Assembly: GCA_045613545.1 (NCBI GenBank)
Contig: JAZLBD010000016.1
Span: 20,811-84,810 of the forward strand
Direction of reading: 5' to 3'
Source of the DNA: Scatosoma sp045613545
GTDB taxonomy: Bacteria; Bacillota; Clostridia; Christensenellales; Borkfalkiaceae
Length of the DNA: 64,000 bases
A program made the translations under genes and the position numbers. The notes under the pieces were generated by a model. It was not told the DNA's origin, searched no databases, and worked only from the letters and a program-made list of their open reading frames with translations. Of the stretch, positions 9,165 through 17,478 are shown one piece after another (position 1 is the first letter of the stretch; each line of letters opens with the position of its first letter).

Positions 9165-9187
9165 CCCCATATAGAAAGGAGAGAACT

Positions 9188-9685
9188 ATGGACCGTTTAG
9201 TCATTGGCGAAGTGTTAAAACCGCAAGGAATTCGAGGGGAGTTGAAGATTAAAACTTTCACGGATACCCCCGAGGATTTCAAGGAATTCAAATACGTATA
9301 TATCGACGGCGTGGAATATAAAATTTTATCCTTCCGCGTCGGCGACGGTTGCGCGTTCGTCGGATTCCGTGGGATCCCCGACAGAAACGCCGCCGAACTC
9401 TTTCGAGGGAAGAAGATCGAGGGCGACCGCGAAAACGCGCCTGAACTGGAAGAGGGGCGCTACTATATCGTGGATGTTTTAGGCTTGGACGCCGTGACGG
9501 AAGAGGGGGAATTCCTTGGCAAAGTCGTAAGCGTGCAAAACCTTTCCTCGGATATTTACACGATAGAAAAAGACGGCAAGAAAGTGTTGTTCCCTGCCGT
9601 CCGTAAGATCGTGAAAAAAGTAGATTTAGAAGCTAAAAAGCTTATCATCGACAAAAAAGTGTTCGACGAGATCGCCGTTTATTGA
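9188..9685 (+). CDS. rimM: Ribosome maturation factor RimM
   Basis: Binds S19 and helps mature the 30S head. 165 aa with the two expected domains: an N-terminal RimM beta barrel (LVIGEVLKPQGIRGELKIKTFTD) and a C-terminal PRC-barrel (YYIVDVLGLDAVTEEGEFLGKV). In most relatives trmD follows at once; here trmD sits at 45.9 kb and the minus-strand thiT gene converges 3 bases after the rimM stop. Confidence 0.96.
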   Translation: MDRLVIGEVLKPQGIRGELKIKTFTDTPEDFKEFKYVYIDGVEYKILSFRVGDGCAFVGFRGIPDRNAAELFRGKKIEGDRENAPELEEGRYYIVDVLGLDAVTEEGEFLGKVVSVQNLSSDIYTIEKDGKKVLFPAVRKIVKKVDLEAKKLIIDKKVFDEIAVY

Positions 9686-9688
9686 CGA

Positions 9689-10384
9689 TTATTTCCCTTT
9701 TTGCATAATCGCTTTGAGCCTTGCAAGCGTTCCCGTTTTTGCAAGAATGACGAGCCCTACGATGGCAAGAAGCGCGTCGGCGGGAACGTAAATGCATTGA
9801 TAGATAAAGGAATACGCCACGGCGTTGCTCATTGCCCAATCGGGCAAAGTCACCCACACGGCGCCTTGTAAAAAGAAGATGATGCCGGAGAGGAAGTGGA
9901 TAAAAAACCGCGCCGAGAACACGCAAATTCCGCCGAGTACGACGGGCGCAATCGCTCTATCTTTCGTTTGACGTTTGCCGAAAAATCCCATAATCCCCAC
10001 CATAGAAAAGGGCAAAAGATAGTCCAAAATAAAGGTGATGGGGGTGAGGATATACGGCGACTCGATGAAGTTCAAAAGGCCGTGGATAAAACCGACCAAA
10101 AATCCTTCGACGGGACCGAATACGTAGGCGTAGATCAAGATCGGCACGAACGAGAACAGCGTGATAGACCCGCCGTATTGAACGGGCTTGATCTTGACCA
10201 TAGAAAGGACGAAAGAAAGCGCGACGCAAATGCCTGCAAAGGCAATTTTCTTCGTGTTTACCTTTCTGTTTTTGGTGCAAAGGACGACGATTAGCACGAG
10301 CAACAACGCGACGGCGACAATGGAAACGTTTCGCACGAGGGCGGTTGCTTTTTCGCTCACTTCGAGCAGGGAATAAAGAAACAT
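9689..10384 (-). CDS. thiT: Thiamine ECF transporter substrate-binding subunit ThiT
   Basis: S component of an energy-coupling-factor importer for thiamine; needs the shared EcfA/A'/T module encoded elsewhere. 231 aa, about six membrane helices after an extra N-terminal helix (residues 17-36). Typical ThiT stretches: GGSITLFSFVPI, HGLLNFIESPYILTP, FILDYLLPFSMVGI, and ARFFIHFLSGIIFF. The assignment is strengthened by a TPP riboswitch in its leader. AGGAGG lies 7 bases before the ATG. N-terminal extra helix is unlike short ThiT proteins. Confidence 0.9.
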   Translation of the reverse strand: MFLYSLLEVSEKATALVRNVSIVAVALLLVLIVVLCTKNRKVNTKKIAFAGICVALSFVLSMVKIKPVQYGGSITLFSFVPILIYAYVFGPVEGFLVGFIHGLLNFIESPYILTPITFILDYLLPFSMVGIMGFFGKRQTKDRAIAPVVLGGICVFSARFFIHFLSGIIFFLQGAVWVTLPDWAMSNAVAYSFIYQCIYVPADALLAIVGLVILAKTGTLARLKAIMQKGK

Positions 10385-10423
10385 AAAAAACCTCCTGTTC
10401 GTTTTTCCGCCTTTGCCAAATAT

Positions 10424-10452
10424 AAAAAACGTCCGCGACGATCGTCGGGACG
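10424..10452 (-). terminator. Terminator of the thiT TPP riboswitch
   Basis: Read on the minus strand: CGTCC-CGAC-gatc-GTCG-GGACG stem (one bulged C) followed by six T. It lies between the aptamer and the thiT ribosome site, which suits transcription attenuation when TPP is bound. Confidence 0.85.
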
Positions 10453-10470
10453 CAAAAAATTTCGGTTGCG

Positions 10471-10555
10471 CGTTATCATCTCTCGCTCAAGGATTACCTT
10501 GCCGATTCGAGTGGTATAATCTCAGCCTTAAAAAAGCACCCACGACGGATAAACG
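10471..10555 (-). promoter_or_regulatory. TPP riboswitch (THI element) controlling thiT
   Basis: Minus-strand aptamer. P1 pairs 10548-10555 with 10471-10477 (one bulge). The conserved CTGAGA is at 10520-10525. The second half reads GAATCGGC-AAGG-TAAT-CCTTGAGCGAGAG, matching the pyrophosphate-binding arm of the TPP class (GAACCTGATCTGG-TAAT-CCAGCG in common forms). The downstream terminator and thiT gene agree with a thiamine OFF switch. Confidence 0.87.
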
Positions 10556-10574
10556 ATTTAATTTTGATAGGTAT

Positions 10575-10603
10575 AGTATAACCAAAAACTTTCCGTTTGT
10601 CAA
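10575..10603 (-). promoter_or_regulatory. Sigma-A promoter for thiT
   Basis: On the minus strand TTGACA (10598-10603), 17-base spacer, TATACT (10575-10580), placed right before the TPP aptamer. Confidence 0.85.
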
Positions 10604-10627
10604 GCGGAAAAAGGGAGAAAATAAAAA

Positions 10628-11212
10628 ATGGGATTCGATTTTTACGCATACCTCGATCGTATGAAGTATATCAAGCGTTGGCAACTGATGCGCTCGACGA
10701 AAGAGGAAAACATAATGGAACACTCGCAAAGCGTGACGGTGCTTGCGCACGCGCTCGCCGTAATCCACAACGAGGAATTCGGTGGAAACGCAGACCTTCT
10801 TAAAACGGTCTTGTACGCGACCTATCACGAGACGAGCGAAGTGATGACGGGGGATTTGCCCACGCCCATCAAGTATTATAATAGCGACATAAAAGGCGCT
10901 TATAAGGAGCTTGAAAAACGCGCGCAAGAAAAAATGTGCGATATGTTGCCCGAAAAAATGAAAAAGGCGATCGCTCCGTATATTTTGGCGGACGAGGATA
11001 GCGTGGAATATCGCCTCGTAAAGGCGGCGGATCGGCTTTCCGCATATATCAAGTGTCTGGAAGAATTAAAGTGCGGAAACGGCGAGTTTGCAAAAGCAAA
11101 AAATAGCATCGAAGCAGACTTGAAGGGGCGGAATATGCCTGAAATAGAGTATTTCTTCACCCATTTCATCCCCGCCTTTTCGCTGACCTTGGACGAGCTC
11201 GAAAGCTTGTGA
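10628..11212 (+). CDS. YfbR-like 5'-deoxynucleotidase (HD-domain hydrolase)
   Basis: Resembles E. coli YfbR, which removes phosphate from dNMPs. 194 aa against 199. Shared stretches include RWQLMRSTKEENIMEHS (metal His32), the TYHETSEVMTGDLPTPIKYYNS region, and KAADRLSAYIKCLEEL (metal Asp). The odd point is residues 67-68: the metal-binding His-Asp pair of the HD family reads His-Glu here. The other ligands look intact. GGGAG precedes the ATG. Divergent from thiT, which has a separate promoter. Confidence 0.88.
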   Translation: MGFDFYAYLDRMKYIKRWQLMRSTKEENIMEHSQSVTVLAHALAVIHNEEFGGNADLLKTVLYATYHETSEVMTGDLPTPIKYYNSDIKGAYKELEKRAQEKMCDMLPEKMKKAIAPYILADEDSVEYRLVKAADRLSAYIKCLEELKCGNGEFAKAKNSIEADLKGRNMPEIEYFFTHFIPAFSLTLDELESL

Positions 11213-11306
11213 GAACTTAAAAAGTTTTCGTGAATAGCAAACAAGTTTTCATAACTTTTCGATATACTATATATGAATACCATAAAAGAAAGGTAGAGGG
11301 ATACAA

Positions 11307-12668
11307 ATGGAAAAAAAGAAAGGATTTTTAGCGGGAATTCTCGCGTTGCTTACAACCTTTTCTATGACGGCTTGCGGAGATTTTTGGTTTGGAAAAACCC
11401 CCTTGTCTGCATACGAAATAGCGGTAAAAAACGGCTATACGGGAACGGAAACGGAGTGGCTGGAAAGCTTGCGCGGTAGAGACGGAATCGACGGCGAGGA
11501 CGGAAAGGCGACCGCGCCGACCATCGAAGAGATTTACGAGAGTTGGCTGGAAGCGGGAAATAATGGTAGTTTTAACGATTTCTTACTCGAATACTTGCAA
11601 GTGAACTTGGATACCGAACAAGAAAAGATCGTTGCCGAAAATCTTCTTTCCACCGTCTCGATCTATTGCGAGTACGATACGTTTGAGGGGCTTTCGTACA
11701 GCGCGGGAACGGGCGTCGTGATTGATTTGGATAAGGAGTCGGGGGACGCTTGGATCGTCACCAATTATCACGTCGTTTATAATGCGGAACAAAAGGGATT
11801 TAATAAGATTTCCGAGCGCATTTCCCTGTATTTGTACGGTTCTATTTACGGAACGGACGCAAATGGGAATTTTACGGGCGAGGATCGGATCGCCTGTTCG
11901 TACGCGGGCGGGTCTTTGAACTACGATATCGCCGTTTTACGCGTGGAAAATAGCGAAGTTATCAAAACCCGTCACGTAAAAGCGGCGACGATTGGTGATT
12001 CGGACGAATTGCAAGTCGGCGAAAAATGTCTCGCGATCGGTAACGCCGGAGGCGACGGGATCGCCGTCACGGAAGGGATCGTTTCGGTCGAGAGAGAGGA
12101 TATGGATATGATCGGCGCGGACGAAACGACGCCCGTTACCTTCTCCGTTATTCGAACGGACGCAGCGATTAACCCCGGTAATTCTGGCGGAGGGCTCTTT
12201 AACGGGAAAGGGGAGCTCGTGGGGATCGTCAACGCGAAGAGTATTGAAGAAAACGTAGAGGGGAGAGGATATTGTTTGCCTATTAACCAAGTTGTCGCCG
12301 TAGTTGGAAATCTTCTCGACAACGACGGAGAAGTGCTTCGCGCCGTCCTTGGGATTACAGTGTCTCGGCAAAGCGCTTCGGCTGTATGGAGAGAAAACGA
12401 GGGCAGAACGTATATCGTGGAAGAGATGATCGTCACCGAAGTGTCGAAAGGCGCGGCGGCGTATCAAAAGATCCAAGTGGGAGATCGTGTGATCGTCGCG
12501 AGAAAAGGGGAACGAGAGAAAAAAATCGATCGATTTTTCCATTTGGCGGATTTCTTGCTTGGTGTTCGCTTGGGCGATACGATTATCCTCACCGTGCTTC
12601 GAGACGGGGTGAAGGTGGACGTGGATATCCACATGGATAAAGTCGGTTATTTCACAAAAATTAAATAA
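11307..12668 (+). CDS. Membrane-anchored HtrA/DegP-like serine protease (lipoprotein)
   Basis: Trypsin-fold protease, probably for surface protein quality control. 453 aa. Lipobox SMTAC gives lipidated Cys23. Residues 33-85 hold a G-Y-T-G-T-E-x-E-W-L motif and a Gly/Asp-rich stretch. Protease core has His155 (TNYHVV), Asp207 (NYDIAVL) and Ser293 (NPGNSGGGL), so the triad is complete. A C-terminal PDZ-like segment (about 355-450) follows, including VSKGAAAYQKIQVGDRVI. Most HtrA proteins use a transmembrane helix as anchor; here it is a lipid. Monocistronic, with a terminator. Confidence 0.9.
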   Translation: MEKKKGFLAGILALLTTFSMTACGDFWFGKTPLSAYEIAVKNGYTGTETEWLESLRGRDGIDGEDGKATAPTIEEIYESWLEAGNNGSFNDFLLEYLQVNLDTEQEKIVAENLLSTVSIYCEYDTFEGLSYSAGTGVVIDLDKESGDAWIVTNYHVVYNAEQKGFNKISERISLYLYGSIYGTDANGNFTGEDRIACSYAGGSLNYDIAVLRVENSEVIKTRHVKAATIGDSDELQVGEKCLAIGNAGGDGIAVTEGIVSVEREDMDMIGADETTPVTFSVIRTDAAINPGNSGGGLFNGKGELVGIVNAKSIEENVEGRGYCLPINQVVAVVGNLLDNDGEVLRAVLGITVSRQSASAVWRENEGRTYIVEEMIVTEVSKGAAAYQKIQVGDRVIVARKGEREKKIDRFFHLADFLLGVRLGDTIILTVLRDGVKVDVDIHMDKVGYFTKIK

Positions 12669-12682
12669 AAAATTTATAAGGA

Positions 12683-12722
12683 GGGCGGTTTTCTTTCTTT
12701 TGAAGGAACGACGCCCTTTTTT
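12683..12722 (+). terminator. Intrinsic terminator after the protease gene
   Basis: GGGCG (12683-12687) pairs with CGCCC (12712-12716), with further inner pairing, then six T. Confidence 0.75.
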
Positions 12723-12762
12723 GGCGCATATACTAAAAGGAAAAGAATTTTTTATAAAACTA

Positions 12763-12791
12763 TTGACAATCCAAACGCGTTGTGATAAAAT
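12763..12791 (+). promoter_or_regulatory. Sigma-A promoter for lipoprotein gene
   Basis: TTGACA (12763-12768), 17-base spacer, TAAAAT (12786-12791). Confidence 0.82.
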
Positions 12792-12848
12792 AAACGTACT
12801 AAACGATTTGGTAAAGTCAAGTCGGATATTAAACGGGAGGATGTTAAA

Positions 12849-13931
12849 ATGAAAAAAATGAAATGGATTTCTTTACTTCTTGCCGCAGGCATGTCTTTGA
12901 GTGTACTCGCCGGTTGCGATACCGGTGAAGGTCGTCTTGACGACGTAAACGGCACGATTGAAGGAAACTATCAGCAAGTCACGGAAGAGGAACTTTCAAC
13001 CAAGCTCGAAGAATTGAACGTGAACAAGGCGTTGGGAGATCCCACGACGGAAGATTACGCGGTAGGCGTTGTCGTGAAATTTGCGCACGAGATTGAACTC
13101 GGCTACGACTGGAAGAACACCGATTACGATATTGATATCGAAGGTCGTGTCAACGTTGACGGCGGGGCGGATATGCATTTGTATATGACCCATTGGGTAG
13201 AAGGAATGCCCACCGGCCTTTTGGCGTCGTTTGCTATTGAAGAGGATCTTTCCATCAATAAGGACTTCATCACGTTTATGAATATGGCGAACGGCTCTAT
13301 GGAAGAGGCTACCCAAAACGCTACGATCAATATGGATTTGGGAGGCTATTTGGATAGCGCAAACCTTTATTTGGATATGGATCTTGCTCAATCCGGTCTT
13401 CCTGCAGATTCGGCGGAAGGATTCCAAGACGTTTCTCAAAAGATCAAAATTCCCCTTGCATACATCATGGAAAACATGGGCGGTTTGATGTCGGAAGAAA
13501 CCGGTGGCGATGAAGAAGGCTTTGATATTATCGCTTTTGCGGAAGCTTACGGAATGGAAGTTACGGCAGATTTCACCAAAGGCGCTAAATTGAAGCTTGA
13601 AACGACGGAAGAAACGAACGAGATGCTCGCAGCGATGATCGTTGCCATGCTCGAAGACGAATTACCCGCAGTGCAAGCGGCGGCACTTTCCGGTTTGACG
13701 TTTGAAGGCTCGAAGATCACTTTGTGTCTTCACATCGACGAAAACGGTCAACTTGTGGAACTTGCTTTGGACGTAGACGTTTATGCGGAAGCGGTGAACG
13801 CAGCGGACGGCGAAAGAATTTTCTTGGACGTAGCATTCGTTTTGAACGTTGCTATGACGGATAAAATGCCTACGCTTCCTACCGATTTCTCGGACTACGC
13901 AGATATTACGGAAGGCGGGGACGTCGCATAA
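12849..13931 (+). CDS. Acidic lipoprotein of unknown function
   Basis: Family not recognised. 360 aa with a lipoprotein signal (VLAGC, lipidated Cys23). The mature chain is strongly acidic and contains repeated short beta-like patterns such as DIDIEGRVNVDGGADM and NLYLDMDLAQ, suggestive of an extended beta-sheet lipoprotein. No enzyme motif is seen. Own promoter and a strong terminator make it monocistronic. Codon use is rich in GCA/GTT compared with neighbours, similar to ribosomal protein genes here, which hints at high expression. Confidence 0.88.
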   Translation: MKKMKWISLLLAAGMSLSVLAGCDTGEGRLDDVNGTIEGNYQQVTEEELSTKLEELNVNKALGDPTTEDYAVGVVVKFAHEIELGYDWKNTDYDIDIEGRVNVDGGADMHLYMTHWVEGMPTGLLASFAIEEDLSINKDFITFMNMANGSMEEATQNATINMDLGGYLDSANLYLDMDLAQSGLPADSAEGFQDVSQKIKIPLAYIMENMGGLMSEETGGDEEGFDIIAFAEAYGMEVTADFTKGAKLKLETTEETNEMLAAMIVAMLEDELPAVQAAALSGLTFEGSKITLCLHIDENGQLVELALDVDVYAEAVNAADGERIFLDVAFVLNVAMTDKMPTLPTDFSDYADITEGGDVA

Positions 13932-13955
13932 AAAGTAGTTTGCAAACGGTTTTTC

Positions 13956-13988
13956 GTTGCCATCTCGAAAGAGGTGGCAACTTTTTTT
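13956..13988 (+). terminator. Intrinsic terminator
   Basis: Eleven-bp stem with a GAAA tetraloop and one T-G wobble, then seven T. Confidence 0.93.
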
Positions 13989-14018
13989 CTTACGTCGAGC
14001 AAAAGATTTTTTCGCCTC

Positions 14019-14047
14019 TTGACAGAAGCAAGGAAATAGGATATACT
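14019..14047 (+). promoter_or_regulatory. Sigma-A promoter for mutY
   Basis: TTGACA (14019-14024), 17-base spacer, TATACT (14042-14047). Confidence 0.85.
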
Positions 14048-14073
14048 ATATAGGAAAAGAAAGAGAGAAGAAA

Positions 14074-15102
14074 ATGAACGAGTTTGTAAACGTCCCCCGT
14101 CCGCTGTTGGACTGGTATCAAAAAAATAAACGCGACCTACCTTGGCGAAAAAACAGCGACCCTTACCGCGTATGGGTGTCGGAGATTATGCTCCAGCAAA
14201 CCCGCGTGGAGGCGGTGAAAGAATACTATACCCGTTTTTTAGAGGCGCTTCCCACCGTGCAAGATTTAGCGGAGTGCGAAGAGGAAAAACTGTTAAAGCT
14301 CTGGGAGGGGCTCGGTTATTACAGTCGCGTTCGCAATATGCAAAAAACTGCGGTGGCGGTGGTGGAAAAGTACGGCGGAGTATTCCCATCGGACGAAAAA
14401 ACCCTCAAAAAACTTTCGGGGATCGGCGAATACACGGCGGGGGCGATTTCTTCGATCGCCTTTGGAAAACGGGTGGCGGCAGTCGATGGGAACGTGATGC
14501 GAGTGCTGTCTAGGTACGCGCAAAATCCCATGGATATTTCAAACCTTGGTTATCGGGCGTATCTAAAGGAGCGATTAGAGGAAATCTATCCGAGCGAGGG
14601 GGTAGAGTGTTCGGACTTTACGCAAGCGCTTATGGAGCTCGGCGCATTGATTTGTACACCGCAAGTCTATCGTTGCGAAGAATGTCCCTTGAAAAGTTCC
14701 TGCCAAAGTTATCGCTACGGCACGCAGGAGGTTTACCCCGTTCTTCCGCAAAAGAAAGAGAAGAAAAAAGAGCAAATCCACGTATTTTTACTCGAAACCG
14801 AGAACGGGATTTCCGTTCGCAAACGCGAGGGTGGCGTGTTGAAAGGACTGTACGAATTTCCCTCGTTCCCTTTGGAAAAATCTTGGCAAGACACGTTAAA
14901 AGGTCTTGGTATACAGGTGGTCGAGGAACGTGCGCATCGAACCTACCGTCATATTTTTACCCACGTGGAATGGGAGATGTATACCCACTACGTACGGGTA
15001 AAATCGTCGCCTTTTGAAGAGGTGTCGCTCGTCGATATAGAGGAAAGGATCGCGCTCCCCACGGCATTTAAGAGGTGCCTGTCTATCATAAGGGAAAAAT
15101 AA
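14074..15102 (+). CDS. mutY: A/G-specific adenine DNA glycosylase
   Basis: Removes adenine mispaired with 8-oxoguanine. 342 aa, complete. Catalytic Glu37 in SEIMLQQT; helix-hairpin-helix LSGIGEYTAGAI; catalytic Asp in AAVDGNVMRV; 4Fe-4S cluster cysteines in the C-x6-C-x2-C-x5-C pattern near residues 193-209; then a C-terminal NUDIX-like domain (about 230-342) that reads 8-oxoG. Start supported by a purine-rich site and by the promoter 27 bases upstream. Confidence 0.97.
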   Translation: MNEFVNVPRPLLDWYQKNKRDLPWRKNSDPYRVWVSEIMLQQTRVEAVKEYYTRFLEALPTVQDLAECEEEKLLKLWEGLGYYSRVRNMQKTAVAVVEKYGGVFPSDEKTLKKLSGIGEYTAGAISSIAFGKRVAAVDGNVMRVLSRYAQNPMDISNLGYRAYLKERLEEIYPSEGVECSDFTQALMELGALICTPQVYRCEECPLKSSCQSYRYGTQEVYPVLPQKKEKKKEQIHVFLLETENGISVRKREGGVLKGLYEFPSFPLEKSWQDTLKGLGIQVVEERAHRTYRHIFTHVEWEMYTHYVRVKSSPFEEVSLVDIEERIALPTAFKRCLSIIREK

Positions 15103-15178
15103 CGCAAGATTGCATATATATAATAGGAAAGGGAAAAGTGAAACGATTGCAGAAAAGGCCCTTGTAAGGAGGAATCGT

Positions 15179-15742
15179 ATGAAACGAAGAAAATTAATCG
15201 CCGTGATCGGCAACAAATCGGTGGAAGCGGGTGGCGTTCGCGAAAAACTCGCTTTTGAAATAGGGAAAGCGCTTATAGACCACGGCTATCGCGTGCAAAC
15301 GGGCGGACTTTCAGGAGTGATGGAAGCGGTTATGCGCGGATGTAAAAGCTCGAAGAGTTATCGCGAGGGGGATACGGTTGCGCTTTTGCCGTCGTTTGAC
15401 AGCGAAAAGGCAAACAAGTACGCGGATATCGTGATTCCCACCGGTCTTGATATGATGCGCAACGCGCTCGTAGCCAACGCAGACGCCGTAATCGGGGTAG
15501 GTGGAGGCGCGGGTACTCTTTGCGAATACGCGTTTGCTTGGTCTCTAAAGCGCCTTATCATCGCGTTTGAAAATTCGGGCGGTTGGAGTGAAAAGCTTGC
15601 GGGAACGAGAGTGGACGATACGATTCGCTATGAAAATATCCCCGAAGACAGGGTGTACGGCGTGCGGACGGCGGAGGAGGCAATAGCCCTCTTGGACAAA
15701 TATTTAGACACCTATAATATCCGTCATAGCGGAATAAAATAA
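15179..15742 (+). CDS. LOG/DprA-superfamily nucleotide-binding protein (TIGR00725-like)
   Basis: 187 aa, Rossmann-like SLOG fold. N-terminal KLIAVIGNKS, then a TGGLSGVMEAVMRG loop and a GVGGGAGTLCEYAFAW loop, the counterpart of the PGGxGTxxE motif of cytokinin-forming LOG lysine-decarboxylase-like enzymes. The substrate is unknown; some relatives hydrolyse nucleoside monophosphates, others only bind nucleotides. Start set at 15179 because TAAGGAGG lies 8 bases upstream; an upstream in-frame ATG at 15110 has no such site. Confidence 0.85.
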   Translation: MKRRKLIAVIGNKSVEAGGVREKLAFEIGKALIDHGYRVQTGGLSGVMEAVMRGCKSSKSYREGDTVALLPSFDSEKANKYADIVIPTGLDMMRNALVANADAVIGVGGGAGTLCEYAFAWSLKRLIIAFENSGGWSEKLAGTRVDDTIRYENIPEDRVYGVRTAEEAIALLDKYLDTYNIRHSGIK

Positions 15743-15771
15743 TTTTTATAAAAAACGAAAAAAATTAAAAA

Positions 15772-15816
15772 AACCTTTCAAAAAAGGTTGACAATCCCCT
15801 TGTGGTGTGGTAATCT
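15772..15816 (+). promoter_or_regulatory. Hairpin overlapping the rpmG-secE-nusG promoter
   Basis: AACCTTT (15772-15778) pairs with AAAGGTT (15783-15789); TTGACA (15788-15793) begins inside the right arm. TAATCT follows at 15811-15816 after 17 bases. Confidence 0.75.
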
Positions 15817-15865
15817 ATATGTACGCACCGCAAGGGGTGTAATTTTTTTGCATGGAGTTTTTATT

Positions 15866-16030
15866 ATGGCAGTCAAAACAGCAAGAGCTAAAATTACGTT
15901 CGAATGTACTGAATGCAAGCACAGAAACTACGACAGTATTAAAAACAAGAAGAACGATCCCGACAGATTGGTTCTCAGCAAATATTGTCCTTTCTGCAAG
16001 AAGCACACCGAACACAAAGAATCCAAGTAA
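15866..16030 (+). CDS. rpmG: 50S ribosomal protein L33
   Basis: 54-aa zinc-type L33: two CxxC pairs (CTEC and CPFC) are intact, so this is the zinc-binding form. Begins MAVKTARAKITFEC. Ends in a Lys/His-rich tail. Its position before secE-nusG is the normal one for Bacillota. The tRNA-Trp gene often found between rpmG and secE is absent; only 69 bases separate the genes. Confidence 0.96.
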   Translation: MAVKTARAKITFECTECKHRNYDSIKNKKNDPDRLVLSKYCPFCKKHTEHKESK

Positions 16031-16099
16031 TTTTTTCCCACAAGTAGTAGGCGCGCGCTTTTGCCTCGCCGATCTCTTTTGTGAAAACGGAGGAAAACT

Positions 16100-16321
16100 A
16101 TGGCAAACACGAATAAAGCAAAAAACAAGAAGCCGAATATTTTCAAGAGAATGGGCGCTAAGATGAGAGAGGTTTTTTCCGAACTTAAAAGAGTGACGTG
16201 GCCCTCTTTTTCGACCGTTGTAAAAACGACGGGCGTGGTTCTCGTGGTCGTTTTCGCGTTCCTCGTCGCAGTGACGGGCGTGGACGCATTGCTCGGCTTT
16301 TTGTTGACGTTAATTTCCTAA
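16100..16321 (+). CDS. secE: Preprotein translocase subunit SecE
   Basis: 73-aa single-span SecE. Amphipathic segment KMREVFSELKRVTWPSFSTVVKTTGVV followed by one membrane helix (about residues 46-72). The E-L-K-R-V-x-W-P motif is diagnostic. Holds SecY and stabilises the translocon. GGAGG lies upstream; nusG follows after 13 bases. Confidence 0.96.
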   Translation: MANTNKAKNKKPNIFKRMGAKMREVFSELKRVTWPSFSTVVKTTGVVLVVVFAFLVAVTGVDALLGFLLTLIS

Positions 16322-16334
16322 ACAGGAGGTTGTT

Positions 16335-16898
16335 ATGTCCGAAAAAGAACAACCGAAATGGTATATCCTGCACACCTACTCGGGCTACGAGGCAATGGTA
16401 AAGGATAGTTTGGAAAAATTGATTGAAAACAATAATCTCGGCGATCAAATCGTGGACTTAAAAATCCCGATGGAGCAAGTCATTGAAGAAAAGAACGGCA
16501 AGAAGAAAGTGGTGGAAAGAAAGCTTTTGCCTTGCTACGTGTTCATTAAGATGATTTATTCCAACCAAGTATGGTATTACGTCACGAGTACGCGTGGCGT
16601 GACGGGTTTCTGCGGGCCTCAAGGCCGTCCGAAGCCTATGAAAGCGGACGAAATCCGTAAAATGAAGTTGGAAGAAGTCGTCGTGGACGACTTGGATTTG
16701 AAGATCGGCGATACCGTATCCATCGAAGACGGTCCTTTGGCTGGATTCTTGGGCACGGTGAAAGAACTCAATTCTTCGGCAAAGAAAGCAAAGATTTCAA
16801 CGTCGATGTTCGGCAGAGAAACGGACGTGGAAGTCGAATACGCGCAAATCAAAAAAATCGACGCGGAAATGCCCGCGCCTAGCGAAGATTTAGAGTAA
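16335..16898 (+). CDS. nusG: Transcription termination/antitermination factor NusG
   Basis: 187 aa. N-terminal NGN domain starts KWYILHTYSGYEAMVKDSLEKL; the C-terminal KOW domain contains GDTVSIEDGPLAGFLGTVKELN. Links RNA polymerase with ribosome or Rho. AGGAGG 8 bases upstream. The ribosomal protein genes rplK-rplA follow in standard order. Confidence 0.97.
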   Translation: MSEKEQPKWYILHTYSGYEAMVKDSLEKLIENNNLGDQIVDLKIPMEQVIEEKNGKKKVVERKLLPCYVFIKMIYSNQVWYYVTSTRGVTGFCGPQGRPKPMKADEIRKMKLEEVVVDDLDLKIGDTVSIEDGPLAGFLGTVKELNSSAKKAKISTSMFGRETDVEVEYAQIKKIDAEMPAPSEDLE

Positions 16899-16995
16899 AG
16901 AATAGGGCGGATACGCCCGCAAATAAGCGAATAAGTGGGAGAGGTATCAAAAACTCATGGGATACCTTGCAAATACCACGATAGGAGGATATATT

Positions 16996-17421
16996 ATGGC
17001 AAAGAAAATTACTGCTGTTGTTAAATTGCAACTTCCAGCAGGAAAAGCAACCCCGGCTCCCCCGGTTGGTTCGACGCTTGGTCCCTTCGGTATTAACCTT
17101 CCCGGTTTCACGAAGGAATTCAACGCAAAGACGGCAGACAAACCCGGTCTTATCATTCCCGTAGTTGTGACGATTTATCAAGATCGTTCCTTTACGTTCA
17201 TCTTGAAGACCCCCCCTGCACCCGTTTTGATCAAGAAAGCGCTTGGTCTTGAAACGGCAAGTGCAAAACCCAACTCGGTAAAAGTTGGTAAGCTCACGAA
17301 GGCACAAGTAGAAGAAATCGCAAAGACGAAAATGCCCGACTTGAACTGCACCAGCTTGGAAAGCGCTATCAGCATGATCGCTGGAACCGCTCGTAGTATG
17401 GGTGTGACGGTAGAGGAATAA
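16996..17421 (+). CDS. rplK: 50S ribosomal protein L11
   Basis: 141 aa. Begins MAKKITAVVKLQLPAGKATPAPPVG; ends in the rRNA-binding domain IAGTARSMGVTVEE. Start at 16996 is set by AGGAGG just before it. Position 26, a conserved Pro in the N-terminal motif (PPVGPALG in E. coli), is Ser here (PPVGSTLG), and the following Gln-Gln/His is replaced by Pro-Phe. This face forms part of the thiopeptide-binding cleft with 23S rRNA, so drug response may differ. Confidence 0.97.
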   Translation: MAKKITAVVKLQLPAGKATPAPPVGSTLGPFGINLPGFTKEFNAKTADKPGLIIPVVVTIYQDRSFTFILKTPPAPVLIKKALGLETASAKPNSVKVGKLTKAQVEEIAKTKMPDLNCTSLESAISMIAGTARSMGVTVEE

Positions 17422-17478
17422 TCAAGGAGAACGTGGCAGAGATGTATCTCGTGATCGACCACAAGGAGGAATAAAAAA

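Noticed and set aside
12708..12735. Sigma-K-like AC-N17-CATATACTA before the acidic lipoprotein gene
   Set aside because: A good sigma-A promoter lies just downstream at 12763-12791, and TATACTA is a common -10 form in this window, so chance is likely.
16031..16099. tRNA-Trp gene between rpmG and secE
   Set aside because: The 69-base gap is too short and has no T-loop (GTTCGA) or acceptor pairing.
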